From Synechococcus sp. KORDI-49 (GTDB lineage Bacteria > Cyanobacteriota > Cyanobacteriia > PCC-6307 > Cyanobiaceae): a stretch of DNA of 64,000 bases. The translations under genes and the position numbers were made by a program. The DNA lies in contig NZ_CP006270.1 of NCBI RefSeq assembly GCF_000737575.1, forward strand, positions 1,429,163-1,493,162, in the 5' to 3' direction. The notes beneath the pieces are model-generated. The model worked only from the letters and a program-made list of their open reading frames with translations, was not told where the DNA came from and searched no databases. Shown here one piece after another: positions 55,040 to 63,420 of the stretch; within the stretch, counting starts at the first letter, position 1, and every line of letters begins with the position of its first letter.

Positions 55040-55447
55040 ATGACGGACACCCTGCCCGCCCCAAGCACCCGTCAGAGAGCCTTGCTCGCCGCCCTCAGGG
55101 ACTGCGGTGACGAAATGAGCGGGCAGCAGCTGCACCGCAGCCTGGCTGGTGGCCCCTCAGCCATGGGTCTGGCCACGGTGTACCGCAACCTGAGACAGCT
55201 GCAGCAGAAGGGGATGGTGCGCTGTCGCCATCTGCCGACCGGCGAGGCGCTGTATGCCCCGGTGGAACAGGACCGGCACCACCTCACCTGCGTGGACTGC
55301 GGAGAAACACGACCGCTTGATCACTGCCCGATCCATGGCCTGAGCGTGCCCCAGGACACACAGAAGGATTTTGAACTGCTGTTTCACACGCTTGAATTCT
55401 TCGGCCTCTGTCAACGCTGCCGGGATCGGCAGCAGCTGCCGTCATGA
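55040..55447 (+). CDS. Fur-family transcriptional regulator
   Basis: A 135-aa repressor of the Fur/Zur/PerR group. The N-terminal winged helix holds GLATVYRNLRQLQQKG, and the C-terminal domain has the metal-site HHLTCVDCGE and the structural-zinc CxxC pairs (CVDC, CQRC). Which metal or signal it senses cannot be decided from sequence. It lies four bases after the fusion gene, so it may control, or respond to, that operon. Confidence 0.93.
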   Translation: MTDTLPAPSTRQRALLAALRDCGDEMSGQQLHRSLAGGPSAMGLATVYRNLRQLQQKGMVRCRHLPTGEALYAPVEQDRHHLTCVDCGETRPLDHCPIHGLSVPQDTQKDFELLFHTLEFFGLCQRCRDRQQLPS

Positions 55448-56178
55448 CCCTCGCTGCCACCTATCTGGGAGCGAACGGCTGGCTGCTCGAGGTGGGCTCG
55501 CTGCGGATCCTGGTGGATCCATGGCTGCGGGGCATGCTGAGCTTCCCGCCAGGGCCTTGGTTTCTCCGGGGGGAACTCGGAACAGAACAGCCGATTCCTG
55601 GTGACCTCGATCTGCTGCTGCTCACCCAGGGACTGGCCGATCATGCCCACCCAGCAACGCTGCGCCTGCTGCCCAGAGATCTGCCGGTGGTCGGCTCGGC
55701 TGCTGCTGCCCGTGTGGTGAAGTCACTCGGCTTCCACGCGGTGACGGAGCTCAAGCCTGGCGAAAGCAGCCAACATCAACAGCTGACCATTCGCGCCACT
55801 GCCGGCGCGCCTGTCCCGCAGGTGGAGAACGGCTATCTCCTGCACCATCCCGATGGCCAGCTGTATCTGGAGCCACACGGCTTCCTGGATCCCAATCTTC
55901 CGCCGCAACCCCTGGATGCCGTGATCACACCGATGGTGGATCTCGGACTGCCGCTGGCAGGGGCCTTCGTCAAAGGCTGCACCGTCGTGCCGGAGCTGGT
56001 GAAACGCTTCCAGCCTCGAACCGTCCTCGCCAGCACATCAGGAGGCGATGTTCGCTTCGAAGGAGCGCTCAGCGGCCTGCTGCAGATGGCCGGATCGGCT
56101 GCAGAAACAGCGACATGCCTGCCCGCCGAGACCCGCTGGCTGAATTCCAGCCCTGGCGAGAGGTATCAGCTTCGCTGA
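55444..56178 (+). CDS. MBL-fold metallo-hydrolase-like protein
   Basis: A 244-aa protein of the metallo-beta-lactamase superfamily, with TYLGANGWLLEVGSLRILVDPWLRG at the start and a LLLTQGLADHAHPATL segment where HxHxDH would be. That site reads QGLADHAH, so the usual first histidines are missing and metal binding or catalysis is doubtful. Such 'YycJ/UlaG-like' proteins in cyanobacteria are uncharacterised. The ATG overlaps the fur-type gene by four bases. Confidence 0.78.
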   Translation: MTLAATYLGANGWLLEVGSLRILVDPWLRGMLSFPPGPWFLRGELGTEQPIPGDLDLLLLTQGLADHAHPATLRLLPRDLPVVGSAAAARVVKSLGFHAVTELKPGESSQHQQLTIRATAGAPVPQVENGYLLHHPDGQLYLEPHGFLDPNLPPQPLDAVITPMVDLGLPLAGAFVKGCTVVPELVKRFQPRTVLASTSGGDVRFEGALSGLLQMAGSAAETATCLPAETRWLNSSPGERYQLR

Positions 56179-56215
56179 GCGGAGAAGCGGGCAGGAGACA
56201 AATCGAAACAAACGC

Positions 56216-56232
56216 GTTACATTTTGTATCAA
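56216..56232 (+). promoter_or_regulatory. HLR1-like element (RpaB site) before hli
   Basis: The bases GTTACATTTTGTATCAA fit the HLR1 tandem consensus (two TTACA-like half-sites ten bases apart); the first half-site is perfect and the second differs in two of seven positions. HLR1 is bound by the response regulator RpaB, which represses high-light genes in low light. It ends 13 bases before the hli ATG. CGTTAC (56215) and GTAACG (56237) also form an inverted repeat around it. Confidence 0.6.
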
Positions 56233-56245
56233 TCGCGTAACGGTC

Positions 56246-56482
56246 ATGCAGTCCAACCAAGCCAACGAGACGTGGTTTCAGTCCACTGCTGCCCGCGACA
56301 TTCATCTTGAACAGCTCAAGCGTGCTGAGCTCTTCAACGGACGCGCGGCCATGCTCGGAATCGTGATCGGAATCCTCACCGAAGGTCTCACCGGCGCCGG
56401 GATCGCTCACCAGATCGGCCTCGGCGCTCTGATTGACGGCTATGCAGCCTGCCGTACCCAGTTCCTTCCCTTCTGCTTCTGA
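56246..56482 (+). CDS. hli: High-light-inducible protein (Hli/HLIP)
   Basis: A 78-aa single-helix relative of plant Lhc proteins. The chlorophyll-binding helix contains ELFNGRAAMLGIVIGILTEGLTG (ExxNGRxAMxG) at about residues 28-50. It binds chlorophyll and carotenoid and dissipates excess energy in thylakoids during high light. Control by RpaB is suggested by the HLR1-like element just upstream. Confidence 0.94.
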   Translation: MQSNQANETWFQSTAARDIHLEQLKRAELFNGRAAMLGIVIGILTEGLTGAGIAHQIGLGALIDGYAACRTQFLPFCF

Positions 56483-56675
56483 TCCTTTCGAGCCTCTAGC
56501 GAACAGAGGCAAGTCATCGCTGCAGCGCCTTTTCACAGGCTGCGACAGCGGTGACTCAACTTCAGAGGATCTGACCGTGTGACTTTGAACAGTCAACGAG
56601 CGTTGGGCTTCATCAAATTCTCATGCAGCACTGAGCTGCTGCTTCTTTCCAGAGATCGCGGCCATGGAAGGCTGA

Positions 56676-57038
56676 ATGGAAAGAGAAGCAGTCAACATGC
56701 AAATTCCTGAAGGATCTCAGGGCACCAGTTCCATTCCTACATCCGCTTCACCTCAACAGCTGAGATCGCTCCATCGACAACGCCATACCAGCGAATTGAT
56801 CGAGTCGGCCAGACAATCACTGCGTGAAGAGTTAAGCCAAAACGGAACAATAGATTTCAACAAAGCCCAGCGAGACGTGATTCAGAGCTGCATGGTGATG
56901 AGCAAAATTCTTGAAAAACTTGAGGGTATGGCACCCATCGAAAATCGTGAGCACATGATCAGACAGACCTCCATCACCCGCCATCAACTCAAGAATTTAA
57001 TCAGCAACATGACGCAATACAACATCAGCATTCGCTGA
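56676..57038 (+). CDS. Hypothetical helical protein
   Basis: A 120-aa soluble protein from ATG 56676 (alternative ATG 56697). It is helical, with a polar N-terminal tail, a middle SLHRQRHTSELIESARQSLREEL and a C-terminal MIRQTSITRHQLKNLISNM. No domain is recognised. It sits in AT-rich DNA after the hli gene. The 193-base gap before it has a small stem (56494-56512) but no T-run. Confidence 0.6.
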   Translation: MEREAVNMQIPEGSQGTSSIPTSASPQQLRSLHRQRHTSELIESARQSLREELSQNGTIDFNKAQRDVIQSCMVMSKILEKLEGMAPIENREHMIRQTSITRHQLKNLISNMTQYNISIR

Positions 57039-57145
57039 AACCATCATCTTCTAACCAGGCAATTCCAAAATACCTCTCAGGCAATGCTCACCCATGGGTG
57101 AAAAGAGTTGATCACAGTGAAGTGAACCAGACTGAATGGAAATCC

Positions 57146-57400
57146 ATGATTCGCGCATTGGCCTCCTGTGTCGTTGCTTCCCTTCTGAGCGCAACTCCCG
57201 CCGTCGCTCAGAATCACAGTTATTTTTCGACGCCTCATTACGGCGGTGGCTACAACTATCGGCACAGCAGCACCGGGAACTTCGGAACCTTCATGCCATC
57301 CGCCGCATCAGGACACGGACATGTTCGAGCCGATCAAGGGTGGAATCAGGCAACTTTTGGCCATGCTTACAGAACGACACGGCCGAGCTTCCGTTATTGA
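57146..57400 (+). CDS. Small secreted protein of unknown function
   Basis: An 84-aa protein with a signal peptide: MIRALASCVVASLLSATPAVA, with an AVA cleavage site after residue 21. The mature ~63 residues are rich in Gly, His, Tyr, Ser and aromatic residues (YFSTPHYGGGYNYRH, SASGHGHVRADQG). No homologue is known to me. GTG 57098 upstream is possible but lengthens the n-region without benefit. Confidence 0.65.
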   Translation: MIRALASCVVASLLSATPAVAQNHSYFSTPHYGGGYNYRHSSTGNFGTFMPSAASGHGHVRADQGWNQATFGHAYRTTRPSFRY

Positions 57401-57451
57401 ATCCGAAATGATGCCAATCGATCATCGCGAAGATTCCCGTGGCAGAAAAAA

Positions 57452-57763
57452 TCAGTACGCCCAGAAACAGAACAAATAGATCAGCAACGAAAGGCCGAAC
57501 ACAGCCATGCCAATCGACGTTTTAATGCGCATCCACTTTTTATCCCACTTGTAGGGAGCCATCACAAGAATTGAAAATAATGTAGACGCGGCATACAAAA
57601 CAAGTGTGTGCTTTGGCTGCTGTTTGGACGACAGGATGACGATGCCATGCCAAAGAAATATCAGCATCGACGTATAGGAGGAAATCGCGCCGAGGTTGTA
57701 GAGCAGTTCCTTCCGTTTTTGCAACTGAATTCCAATGGATTGCGAGATTTTCACGAAGCGCAA
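57452..57763 (-). CDS. Hypothetical membrane protein
   Basis: A 103-aa protein with three likely spans (SSYTSMLIFLWHGIVIL, LVLYAASTLFSILVMAP, SIGMAVFGLSLLIYLFCFW) and a basic N-terminus. The DNA is clearly AT-rich (24 G/C in the 60 bases from 57541). No function is known. It lies between convergent neighbours within the tRNA-flanking stretch. Confidence 0.6.
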   Translation of the reverse strand: MRFVKISQSIGIQLQKRKELLYNLGAISSYTSMLIFLWHGIVILSSKQQPKHTLVLYAASTLFSILVMAPYKWDKKWMRIKTSIGMAVFGLSLLIYLFCFWAY

Positions 57764-58279
57764 GCCAGGCGGGACAATTTCTTATAGCCATCCCGCCCAA
57801 ACCGAGCAAGCTCGCGGCGAGCACAACGGGGAAAGGCAGTGAGTGACAGCCGGTGACTCCTTGGCCAAAGTGATCGTGATGCCCGATATAAGTAACGATT
57901 CAGGCAAAAACTTTCAGACAATTCTCAGCATCTTTAGCTCGACTGGGGGAGTGAATTGCTTGTGGTTCCTGCAAAAGTGGATTCGAACAATACTCAGCCT
58001 CACAATCACGATTCATCCGATGACTTCAGTTTCCCAGAACCGTTTCAACACCCAGTGCTTCAAACGATGGAGATGACCTCAGCCATCACCATCTGAGTAT
58101 TTGTCGGGAAGCCTGATGCCTCCCCAAGAACAATGGCAGGCTGAAAGCTATACAAAACCCGAAAGGGAAAGGCAGGGCAGTTTGATTGTGCTGATCGATC
58201 TCCCGACACAACCTCTTGCGTTCCACCTGTGGCATGAACACACGGAGATCAACCGGAGTGACGTACCTGAATGGACCAA
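57764..58279 (+). other. Non-coding stretch, no gene recognised
   Basis: About 516 bases without a convincing gene. A 77-codon ORF at 57843 has no coding character (mixed Ser/Ile composition, no conserved feature), and one at 58101 runs into the tRNA. I see no terminator or known RNA motif. It could be a remnant of small-gene turnover next to the tRNA. Confidence 0.6.
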
Positions 58280-58351
58280 TGGGCGATACCGGGATCGAAC
58301 CAGTGACAATCTGCTTGTAAGGCAGGTGCTCTACCGCTGAGCTAATCGCCC
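58280..58351 (-). tRNA. tRNA-Val (anticodon TAC)
   Basis: A complete cloverleaf on the minus strand. The 7-bp acceptor stem GGGCGAT pairs with ATCGCCC, the D-arm has AGCTCAGCGGTAGAGC, the anticodon stem CTGC/GCAG encloses CTTACAA (anticodon TAC), and the T-arm is TGGTTCGATCCCGG-like. The discriminator base is A at 58280. The 3' CCA is not encoded. Its 3' end points into the AT-rich stretch. Confidence 0.96.
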
Positions 58352-58409
58352 TCGCTGCTGATTCTGCCTGAACACGGCACGCTGATCCCAGCACTGCCTG
58401 AACCCCGTG

Positions 58410-58892
58410 ATGGCCTCAGGCCGGAATCACGATCGCGCCACAGCTCTCTGGAGCCTGCCATGGGGCCTCGTGGTCGCACTGGTTCTGGGCTGGCAGGCGG
58501 GACTGATCGCGGCAGCCTCCTTTCTGATCGGGGGGCTTTGGCTTTCACCGGACCTTGACACCCGATCACTGGCGCTTCGTCGCTGGGGAGCCCTGCAGTG
58601 GCTTTGGTGGCCCTACCGCACCCTCTTGCCTCATCGGTCGTTCTGGTCCCACGGTCCGGTGATCGGCACGCTGCTGCGCCTGCTGGTGTTGCTTGGCTGG
58701 GCAGGACTGGTGATAGCGCTGCTGCCCGGCCGATCCATCGCCGAACTGCCCCAGGCGCTGTTGCAGGGAATCCGTCGTCATCCCGCACCAGCTCTGGCCT
58801 TGCTGCTGAGCCTGGAGGCGAGCGTCTGGCTGCATCTGCTCCTCGACGGTGACCCCTGGCCATCGGAATGGCGCGGGCAGCACCGCCGGTGA
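58410..58892 (+). CDS. DUF2227 family putative metal-binding membrane protein
   Basis: A 160-aa protein with the family's N-terminal SGRNHDRAT motif, SPDLDTRSLALRRWG and a later HRSFWSHGPVIGTL, which contain the Asp and His residues proposed to bind metal. About three hydrophobic segments are present, and LEASVWLHLLLDGD ends the domain. Function is unknown. ATG 58410 is preferred to GTG 58407. Confidence 0.85.
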   Translation: MASGRNHDRATALWSLPWGLVVALVLGWQAGLIAAASFLIGGLWLSPDLDTRSLALRRWGALQWLWWPYRTLLPHRSFWSHGPVIGTLLRLLVLLGWAGLVIALLPGRSIAELPQALLQGIRRHPAPALALLLSLEASVWLHLLLDGDPWPSEWRGQHRR

Positions 58893-58922
58893 GAGGGTGG
58901 GCGCGCAAGCGAACCCAGCACC

Positions 58923-59735
58923 ATGGCTGCCACCCGCTCCGAGGCCCTGCAGGAGCTGATCGATGTGGTGGCCAGGCTGCGGGATCCCGTCAGCGGCTGT
59001 CCATGGGATCTGGCCCAGACCCATGCATCCCTGGTGCCATACCTGCTGGAAGAGGCCCATGAGGTGGCGGACGCCATCCGCCACGGCGATGACGACCACA
59101 TCAATGAAGAGCTCGGTGACCTGCTGCTGCAGGTGGTGCTTCACGCCCGCATCGCCAGTGAGGAGAAGCGCTTCAACCTCGACACGGTGGCTCGGGGCAT
59201 CACCGACAAGCTGATCCGCCGTCATCCGCACGTCTTCGGTGGCGACCTCCGCAGCTGGGAGGAGATCAAGGCGGCTGAACAGGCGGACATCCACGGATGC
59301 TCCAACAGCCCCCTGAGCGATCGTCTCGCCGGGAAAGTGCGCGCACTGCCCGCTCTCGCCGCGAGCATGACCATTTCGAAGCAGGCCGCCAAGGCGGGCT
59401 TCGAATGGGACAGCATCGACGGGGTCTGGGAGAAGGTGCACGAGGAGCTCGATGAGCTCAAGGAAGCGGTGGCGAGCGGCGATCGGGGCCATGCCCAGGA
59501 GGAACTCGGTGACCTGCTGTTCACCCTGGTGAATGTGGCCCGATGGTGTGGCATCGAACCGGAGGAAGGGCTGGCCGGCACCAACCGGCGCTTCCTGGAT
59601 CGCTTTTCCCGGGTTGAAGCCGCCCTGGACGGCGATCTTCAGGGCCGCAGCATCGTTGAGCTGGAAACTCTCTGGCAACAGGCCAAGGCCCAGATCAAAG
59701 CTGAGCAGTCAGCTCCCGCTGCAGAAACGCCGTGA
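58923..59735 (+). CDS. mazG: Nucleoside triphosphate pyrophosphohydrolase MazG
   Basis: A 270-aa protein with two tandem MazG domains. The first has EEAHEVADAI (about 44-53) and EELGDLLLQVV; the second has EELDELKEAV and EELGDLLFTLV. These acidic helices bind magnesium and hydrolyse NTPs to NMP plus pyrophosphate, cleaning altered nucleotides and influencing (p)ppGpp effects. The 3' end overlaps the convergent hydrolase gene by 41 bases. Confidence 0.95.
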   Translation: MAATRSEALQELIDVVARLRDPVSGCPWDLAQTHASLVPYLLEEAHEVADAIRHGDDDHINEELGDLLLQVVLHARIASEEKRFNLDTVARGITDKLIRRHPHVFGGDLRSWEEIKAAEQADIHGCSNSPLSDRLAGKVRALPALAASMTISKQAAKAGFEWDSIDGVWEKVHEELDELKEAVASGDRGHAQEELGDLLFTLVNVARWCGIEPEEGLAGTNRRFLDRFSRVEAALDGDLQGRSIVELETLWQQAKAQIKAEQSAPAAETP

Positions 59736-60435
59736 CTGTTGCCCAGGCCTGATCCGCCAGTGGCGGATCCCAGCGCCAACCGTCATCCCTGAGAAACGTG
59801 TGATTGGCGTCAAACAGCACCGTCTCGTGCCGGAGTTCAACCAGAGCACTGAGGATCTGCTCACGAGCTTCTCCGGGAACGTGAGGATCTTCGGACCCGA
59901 ACACCGTCAGAAGCGCTCCCTGAATCTCCCCGACCCGCTGCAGTGAATCGGCGACGCCACGGCCGAGCCCACCGTTCTGAAGGCCTGTCGGATAGATGCA
60001 GGCCGTGGCCTTGATCTGCGGGCGTAGAGCCGCCCGGAACGCAAGATGACCGCCGATGCAGAAACCGATTGCCCCAAGGCGAGCGGCATCCACGGCCTCA
60101 TCCAGCTCCAACCATTGCAAAACAGCATGGGCATCGGTGTCGTAAGCGCTGACCTCCGTGCGGCGTGCGGCGTCATTGCCACGCAGACGCCCGACTGCAT
60201 CGGGTTCAATCACGGTGCCCACAGGCTCAACCCGGTGAAAAATCTCCGGTGCAGCCACCACGAAGCCATACCCCGCCAACCGGTTGGCCAGCCGCAGGAT
60301 CGGGTCCCCGAGCTGATAGATGTCCGAATAGAAGAGAATGCCGGGCCAGGGTCCAGGCGCCACGGGCCGGGCCACGTGGATCCTCATCAGGCTGTCATCA
60401 ACGGTCAACCCGATGGTCTGCTGCTCGATCCGCAT
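59695..60435 (-). CDS. Dienelactone hydrolase family protein
   Basis: A 246-aa alpha/beta hydrolase. The nucleophile is Cys in GFCIGGH, the acid Asp is in FGSEDPHVP and the His in FDANHTFLRDD, matching dienelactone hydrolases. The substrate is unknown; cyanobacterial members are uncharacterised. ATG 60435 is preferred over an in-frame ATG 20 codons earlier. The start lies 13 bases after the arfB stop. Confidence 0.9.
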   Translation of the reverse strand: MRIEQQTIGLTVDDSLMRIHVARPVAPGPWPGILFYSDIYQLGDPILRLANRLAGYGFVVAAPEIFHRVEPVGTVIEPDAVGRLRGNDAARRTEVSAYDTDAHAVLQWLELDEAVDAARLGAIGFCIGGHLAFRAALRPQIKATACIYPTGLQNGGLGRGVADSLQRVGEIQGALLTVFGSEDPHVPGEAREQILSALVELRHETVLFDANHTFLRDDGWRWDPPLADQAWATVTAFLQRELTAQL

Positions 60436-60448
60436 GGATGGCGGTGGA

Positions 60449-60883
60449 TCACTCCTCAAGTGTTGGCTTGTTGCGACGTTGCCGCTTGAGATCACCGCGC
60501 TTTTTCTTGGCCTCCAGACGCCGCTTCACAGCACCCCGACCTGGACGCGTGGCCTTCCGCGACGGAGGAGGGGGCTTGAGGCCCTCCCGCAGGAGATGCG
60601 ACAGCCGAGCCATGGCGGCTTGGCGGTTCTGCCACTGGGACCGCTCCTCAGCGGCCACGACACGCAGACAACCATCGGACAGCCTTGACCCCAGCCTCTC
60701 CAGCAACCGTGCCCGACGGATGGGACCGAGCACCGAGCAGGCCTCCAGATCAAGGAGCAGCTCCACCCTGGAATCCGTGGTGTTCACGCCCTGTCCGCCG
60801 GGCCCTGAAGCCCTTGAGAAACGCCATTGCAACTCCCCGGCAGGGATCACCAGGCGCTTGTTGACGACGAGATCCTGCACCAT
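60449..60883 (-). CDS. arfB: Alternative ribosome-rescue factor ArfB-like (GGQ) protein
   Basis: A 144-aa peptidyl-tRNA hydrolase of the ICT1/YaeJ type. The catalytic GGQ is in RASGPGGQGVNTTDSRVEL, and the basic C-terminal tail (KRRLEAKKKRGDLKRQRR) would enter the mRNA channel of stalled ribosomes. It lacks the codon-reading domain of ordinary release factors. It is followed by the hydrolase gene. Confidence 0.92.
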   Translation of the reverse strand: MVQDLVVNKRLVIPAGELQWRFSRASGPGGQGVNTTDSRVELLLDLEACSVLGPIRRARLLERLGSRLSDGCLRVVAAEERSQWQNRQAAMARLSHLLREGLKPPPPSRKATRPGRGAVKRRLEAKKKRGDLKRQRRNKPTLEE

Positions 60884-60948
60884 GCATTCACGCTGGCATC
60901 TTCCCCCGGCTGCGGAGTTAGCTGGAAACAGTCGGAGGTCGGATCACC

Positions 60949-61794
60949 ATGCCCGTTTGGGTTGATGAGGAACATCGGCAGGTCCGTTACGGACTCGCCG
61001 GTGAGGTGCTGGTGGAGAAAACCAGTCCGTTCCAACGGATCACCCTGATCCGCAGTGAGCGCTACGGCAATGCATTGCTGCTGGATGGCTGCTGGATGAC
61101 GGCCGAGAGGCAGGAACGTCACTATCACGAAGCTCTGGTCCATCCGGCCCTCTGCGGCGCCGAGGCGATCGAGCGCGTGCTGGTGATCGGCGGCGGAGAT
61201 GGCGGCACCGCCCGGGAGTGTCTGCGCCATCAGGGCGTGCAGCATCTGGACATGGTGGAGATCGACGGCGAAGTTGTGAATCTGTGCCGGACCCATCTGC
61301 CATCGCTTGGCGGATCCGCCTGGAGCGACCCCCGCCTGCATCTCACCGTGGGGGATGGCATTGCGTGGGCTGCAGACGCCCCGGACAGCAGTTATGACGT
61401 TGTGCTGGTGGATGGATCCGACCCCGCCGGCCCGGCAGAAGGCCTGTTCAACCGGGGCTTCTTCGAGCAGTGCCGACGCATTCTCAGACCTGGCGGCGTG
61501 TTCGGCACCCAGAGTGAATCACCGGAAGCCTTCCGAGAGGTGCATGTCGCCATGGTGCAACTGATCCGGGAGGTGTTCGGCCACGCGGATCCGATGTACG
61601 GCTGGGTGCCGATGTACCCCAGCGGATGGTGGAGCTGGACCTTCGCAGCCAAGGATGGCCCCCGGTATCTCCACAGCGACAGCCAGCGGGCAGCCGTCGT
61701 GACCTCCGACTGCGAGATCTGGAGTCCCCGCTGGCAGCAAGGGGCCTTCCAGGCCGTCCCCGCATTCATCGATCGGGAGATCAACCATGGCTGA
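60949..61794 (+). CDS. speE: Spermidine synthase
   Basis: A 281-aa aminopropyltransferase that makes spermidine from putrescine and decarboxylated SAM. The SAM-site motif is [18 protein letters not shown], then MVEIDGEVV and [25 protein letters not shown]. Its end overlaps speB by eight bases, so the two are cotranscribed. SpeA at 5.2 kb provides agmatine. Confidence 0.96.
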   Translation: MPVWVDEEHRQVRYGLAGEVLVEKTSPFQRITLIRSERYGNALLLDGCWMTAERQERHYHEALVHPALCGAEAIERVLVIGGGDGGTARECLRHQGVQHLDMVEIDGEVVNLCRTHLPSLGGSAWSDPRLHLTVGDGIAWAADAPDSSYDVVLVDGSDPAGPAEGLFNRGFFEQCRRILRPGGVFGTQSESPEAFREVHVAMVQLIREVFGHADPMYGWVPMYPSGWWSWTFAAKDGPRYLHSDSQRAAVVTSDCEIWSPRWQQGAFQAVPAFIDREINHG

Positions 61795-62665
61795 TCCGGA
61801 CAAGCCGCCCTTGTTCGACAGGAGCGGCACCATTTTCATGGCAGCGAAACGCGATCCCTCCGGCTGCCAGGTTGGGCTCTTCGGGGTGCCCTATGACGGC
61901 ACCACCTCCTTCCGTCCTGGAACCCGCTTCGGACCAGCAGCCATCCGTGAGGTGAGCCAGGGACTGGAGACCTACTGCCCCCAGCTGGATCGGGACCTGG
62001 AGGATCTGAGCTTCGCCGATCTGGGAGCCGTGGAGATCCCCTTCGGAGCCCCCGAGCCGGTGCTGGAGCTGGTTCGTCAGGCCACAGCCACGGTTCTGAC
62101 CCAGGGACTACGGCCCTTGATGCTCGGTGGAGAACACTCGATCAGCTCCGGCGCTGTGGCCGCCGTGGCGGAACGGCACCCCGATCTGGTGCTGGTGCAG
62201 CTCGACGCCCACGCTGACCTGCGCGACAGCTGGCTGGGGACACGGCACAGCCATGCCTGTGCCATGCGTCGCTGTCTGGACGTGCTGCCCAGCGGACAGC
62301 TGTTGCAACTGGCGATCCGCAGCGGCACCCGAGAAGAGTTCCAGGAACTGAAGGCCAGCGGTCGTCGGATCACGGATGCAGAAGCGTTGCGGCAAGCCCT
62401 GACACCACTGCAAGGGAAACCGATCTATCTCACGGTGGATCTGGACTGGTTTGATCCAGCGGTCCTACCCGGCACAGGCACACCGGAACCCGGAGGCTTC
62501 CACTGGCGGGACTTCGCCGCCGTGATCGAGATCCTGCAACACCATCAGCTGGTGGCGGCCGATGTGGTGGAACTCGCTCCGCAGCTCGACACCAGTGGGA
62601 TCAGCGCTGTCTTGGCCGCCAAGGTCACCCGCAGCCTGCTGCTGCTGCTCGGAAACCGTCAATAG
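61787..62665 (+). CDS. speB: Agmatinase
   Basis: A 292-aa arginase-family Mn enzyme that splits agmatine into putrescine and urea. Metal ligands are in [18 protein letters not shown] and [22 protein letters not shown]. It sits directly after speE and completes the SpeA-SpeB-SpeE spermidine route. The last seven bases overlap the convergent cyclic-nucleotide-domain gene. Confidence 0.96.
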   Translation: MADPDKPPLFDRSGTIFMAAKRDPSGCQVGLFGVPYDGTTSFRPGTRFGPAAIREVSQGLETYCPQLDRDLEDLSFADLGAVEIPFGAPEPVLELVRQATATVLTQGLRPLMLGGEHSISSGAVAAVAERHPDLVLVQLDAHADLRDSWLGTRHSHACAMRRCLDVLPSGQLLQLAIRSGTREEFQELKASGRRITDAEALRQALTPLQGKPIYLTVDLDWFDPAVLPGTGTPEPGGFHWRDFAAVIEILQHHQLVAADVVELAPQLDTSGISAVLAAKVTRSLLLLLGNRQ

Positions 62666-63063
62666 AAGTGCCGCGCCTGGCTGCGCTGCTGCCGCAGCCG
62701 CTGGTGCTGCTTCAGCAGCAGATCGAGCACGAGGGTGGGATGCCGATGAATCAAGGTCAGAAAACCGGTCCGATTCAATCGGATCAGCGCCAGCGGAGTC
62801 AGTGCCCTTGCATCACGACTGTGATATTCGGTGGCCGCAACGAGATCTTCGTAGAAGAAGAGTTCACCAGGCCCGTAACGCATGCGATTGCGAGGGCCAC
62901 TGCTGAGCTCCACGAGGCCTCTCTGAACGACGTGGATCGCCTGAACCGGCTCTCCCCTCCGAAACACCAACGCACCGGTCGGAAGGGTGAGGCGGTCCCC
63001 CTCAGGGTGCTCCTCCATCAGCTCGAGCGGCGTCGCTTTGGTGCCGGAAGCACTCAAGTCCAA
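62659..63063 (-). CDS. Cyclic nucleotide-binding-domain protein without HTH
   Basis: A 134-aa Crp-type sensory domain (PTGALVFRRGEPVQAIHVVQRGLVEL, MRYGPGELFFYEDLVAATEYHSRDARAL). The C-terminus continues as one basic helix ([28 protein letters not shown]) and stops before any DNA-binding helix-turn-helix. It may bind a ligand without acting as a direct transcription factor. The phosphate-binding residues of CRP are not obviously conserved. Confidence 0.82.
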   Translation of the reverse strand: MDLSASGTKATPLELMEEHPEGDRLTLPTGALVFRRGEPVQAIHVVQRGLVELSSGPRNRMRYGPGELFFYEDLVAATEYHSRDARALTPLALIRLNRTGFLTLIHRHPTLVLDLLLKQHQRLRQQRSQARHFY

Positions 63064-63156
63064 TCAAATCCAAACAATCATCTTCTGATCATCTCTGCTT
63101 TTACAAGGTGAGCAGGAGCACACATGTGCAAATTGGTTCGGTTTCTTGAGTCGGCC

Positions 63157-63372
63157 TCAAGCCAAGGCCCGGTCAAGTTCCAGCTGATGGTCCATCTCCT
63201 GGACAACGGCGGCGCCGATCCTGGGCAGCTCCGGCGACCTTGGCGTCCAGTGGTGACAGACCACCAGATCAGCCACCTCAGCGTGAACCTCCAGACGGCG
63301 CAAGCGGCACCAACCGGCAGCAGCCGCTCCTCCACCGGAGCAGTGCTGACAGGTTCGGCAACAGAGCCGCAT
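63157..63372 (-). CDS. Small cysteine-rich protein
   Basis: A 71-aa protein with an N-terminal Cys cluster (LCCRTCQHC, then WCRLRRL) and a later CHHWTPRSPELP, suggesting zinc or an iron-sulfur ligand. The rest is EVHAEVADLV and helical. The function is unknown. Both GTG 63378 and ATG 63372 can start it. A second, overlapping frame at 63078-63335 on the same strand lacks coding character. Confidence 0.6.
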   Translation of the reverse strand: MRLCCRTCQHCSGGGAAAAGWCRLRRLEVHAEVADLVVCHHWTPRSPELPRIGAAVVQEMDHQLELDRALA

Positions 63373-63420
63373 GGACACGGGGAGATCCCCTGAATGAAAG
63401 CTCAGGGTAAGGACGGTTCA
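63330..63420 (+). promoter_or_regulatory. Possible glycine-riboswitch-like leader of gcvT
   Basis: The leader before gcvT contains GAAAGCTCAGGGTAAGGAC (about 63396-63414), similar to the conserved 3' end of glycine aptamers (CUCUCAGG-n-AAAGGAC), after a small GGGG/CCCC hairpin (63379-63390). The 5' half (GGAGC at about 63347) is much less like the consensus. Glycine riboswitches before gcvT are common, but this match is partial. Confidence 0.3.

Noticed and set aside
56494-56512. GCCTCT/AGAGGC hairpin after hli as a terminator
   Set aside because: No T-run follows the stem.
57843-58076. 77-codon ORF on the + strand
   Set aside because: No conserved feature or coding composition, and it lies in an AT-rich gap where chance ORFs are expected.
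58101-58340. 79-codon ORF on the + strand
   Set aside because: It runs through most of the tRNA-Val gene, so it is not a protein gene.
63078-63335. 85-codon frame overlapping the Cys-rich gene
   Set aside because: The other frame has a clear Cys/His pattern, while this one has Trp/Arg-rich non-protein composition.
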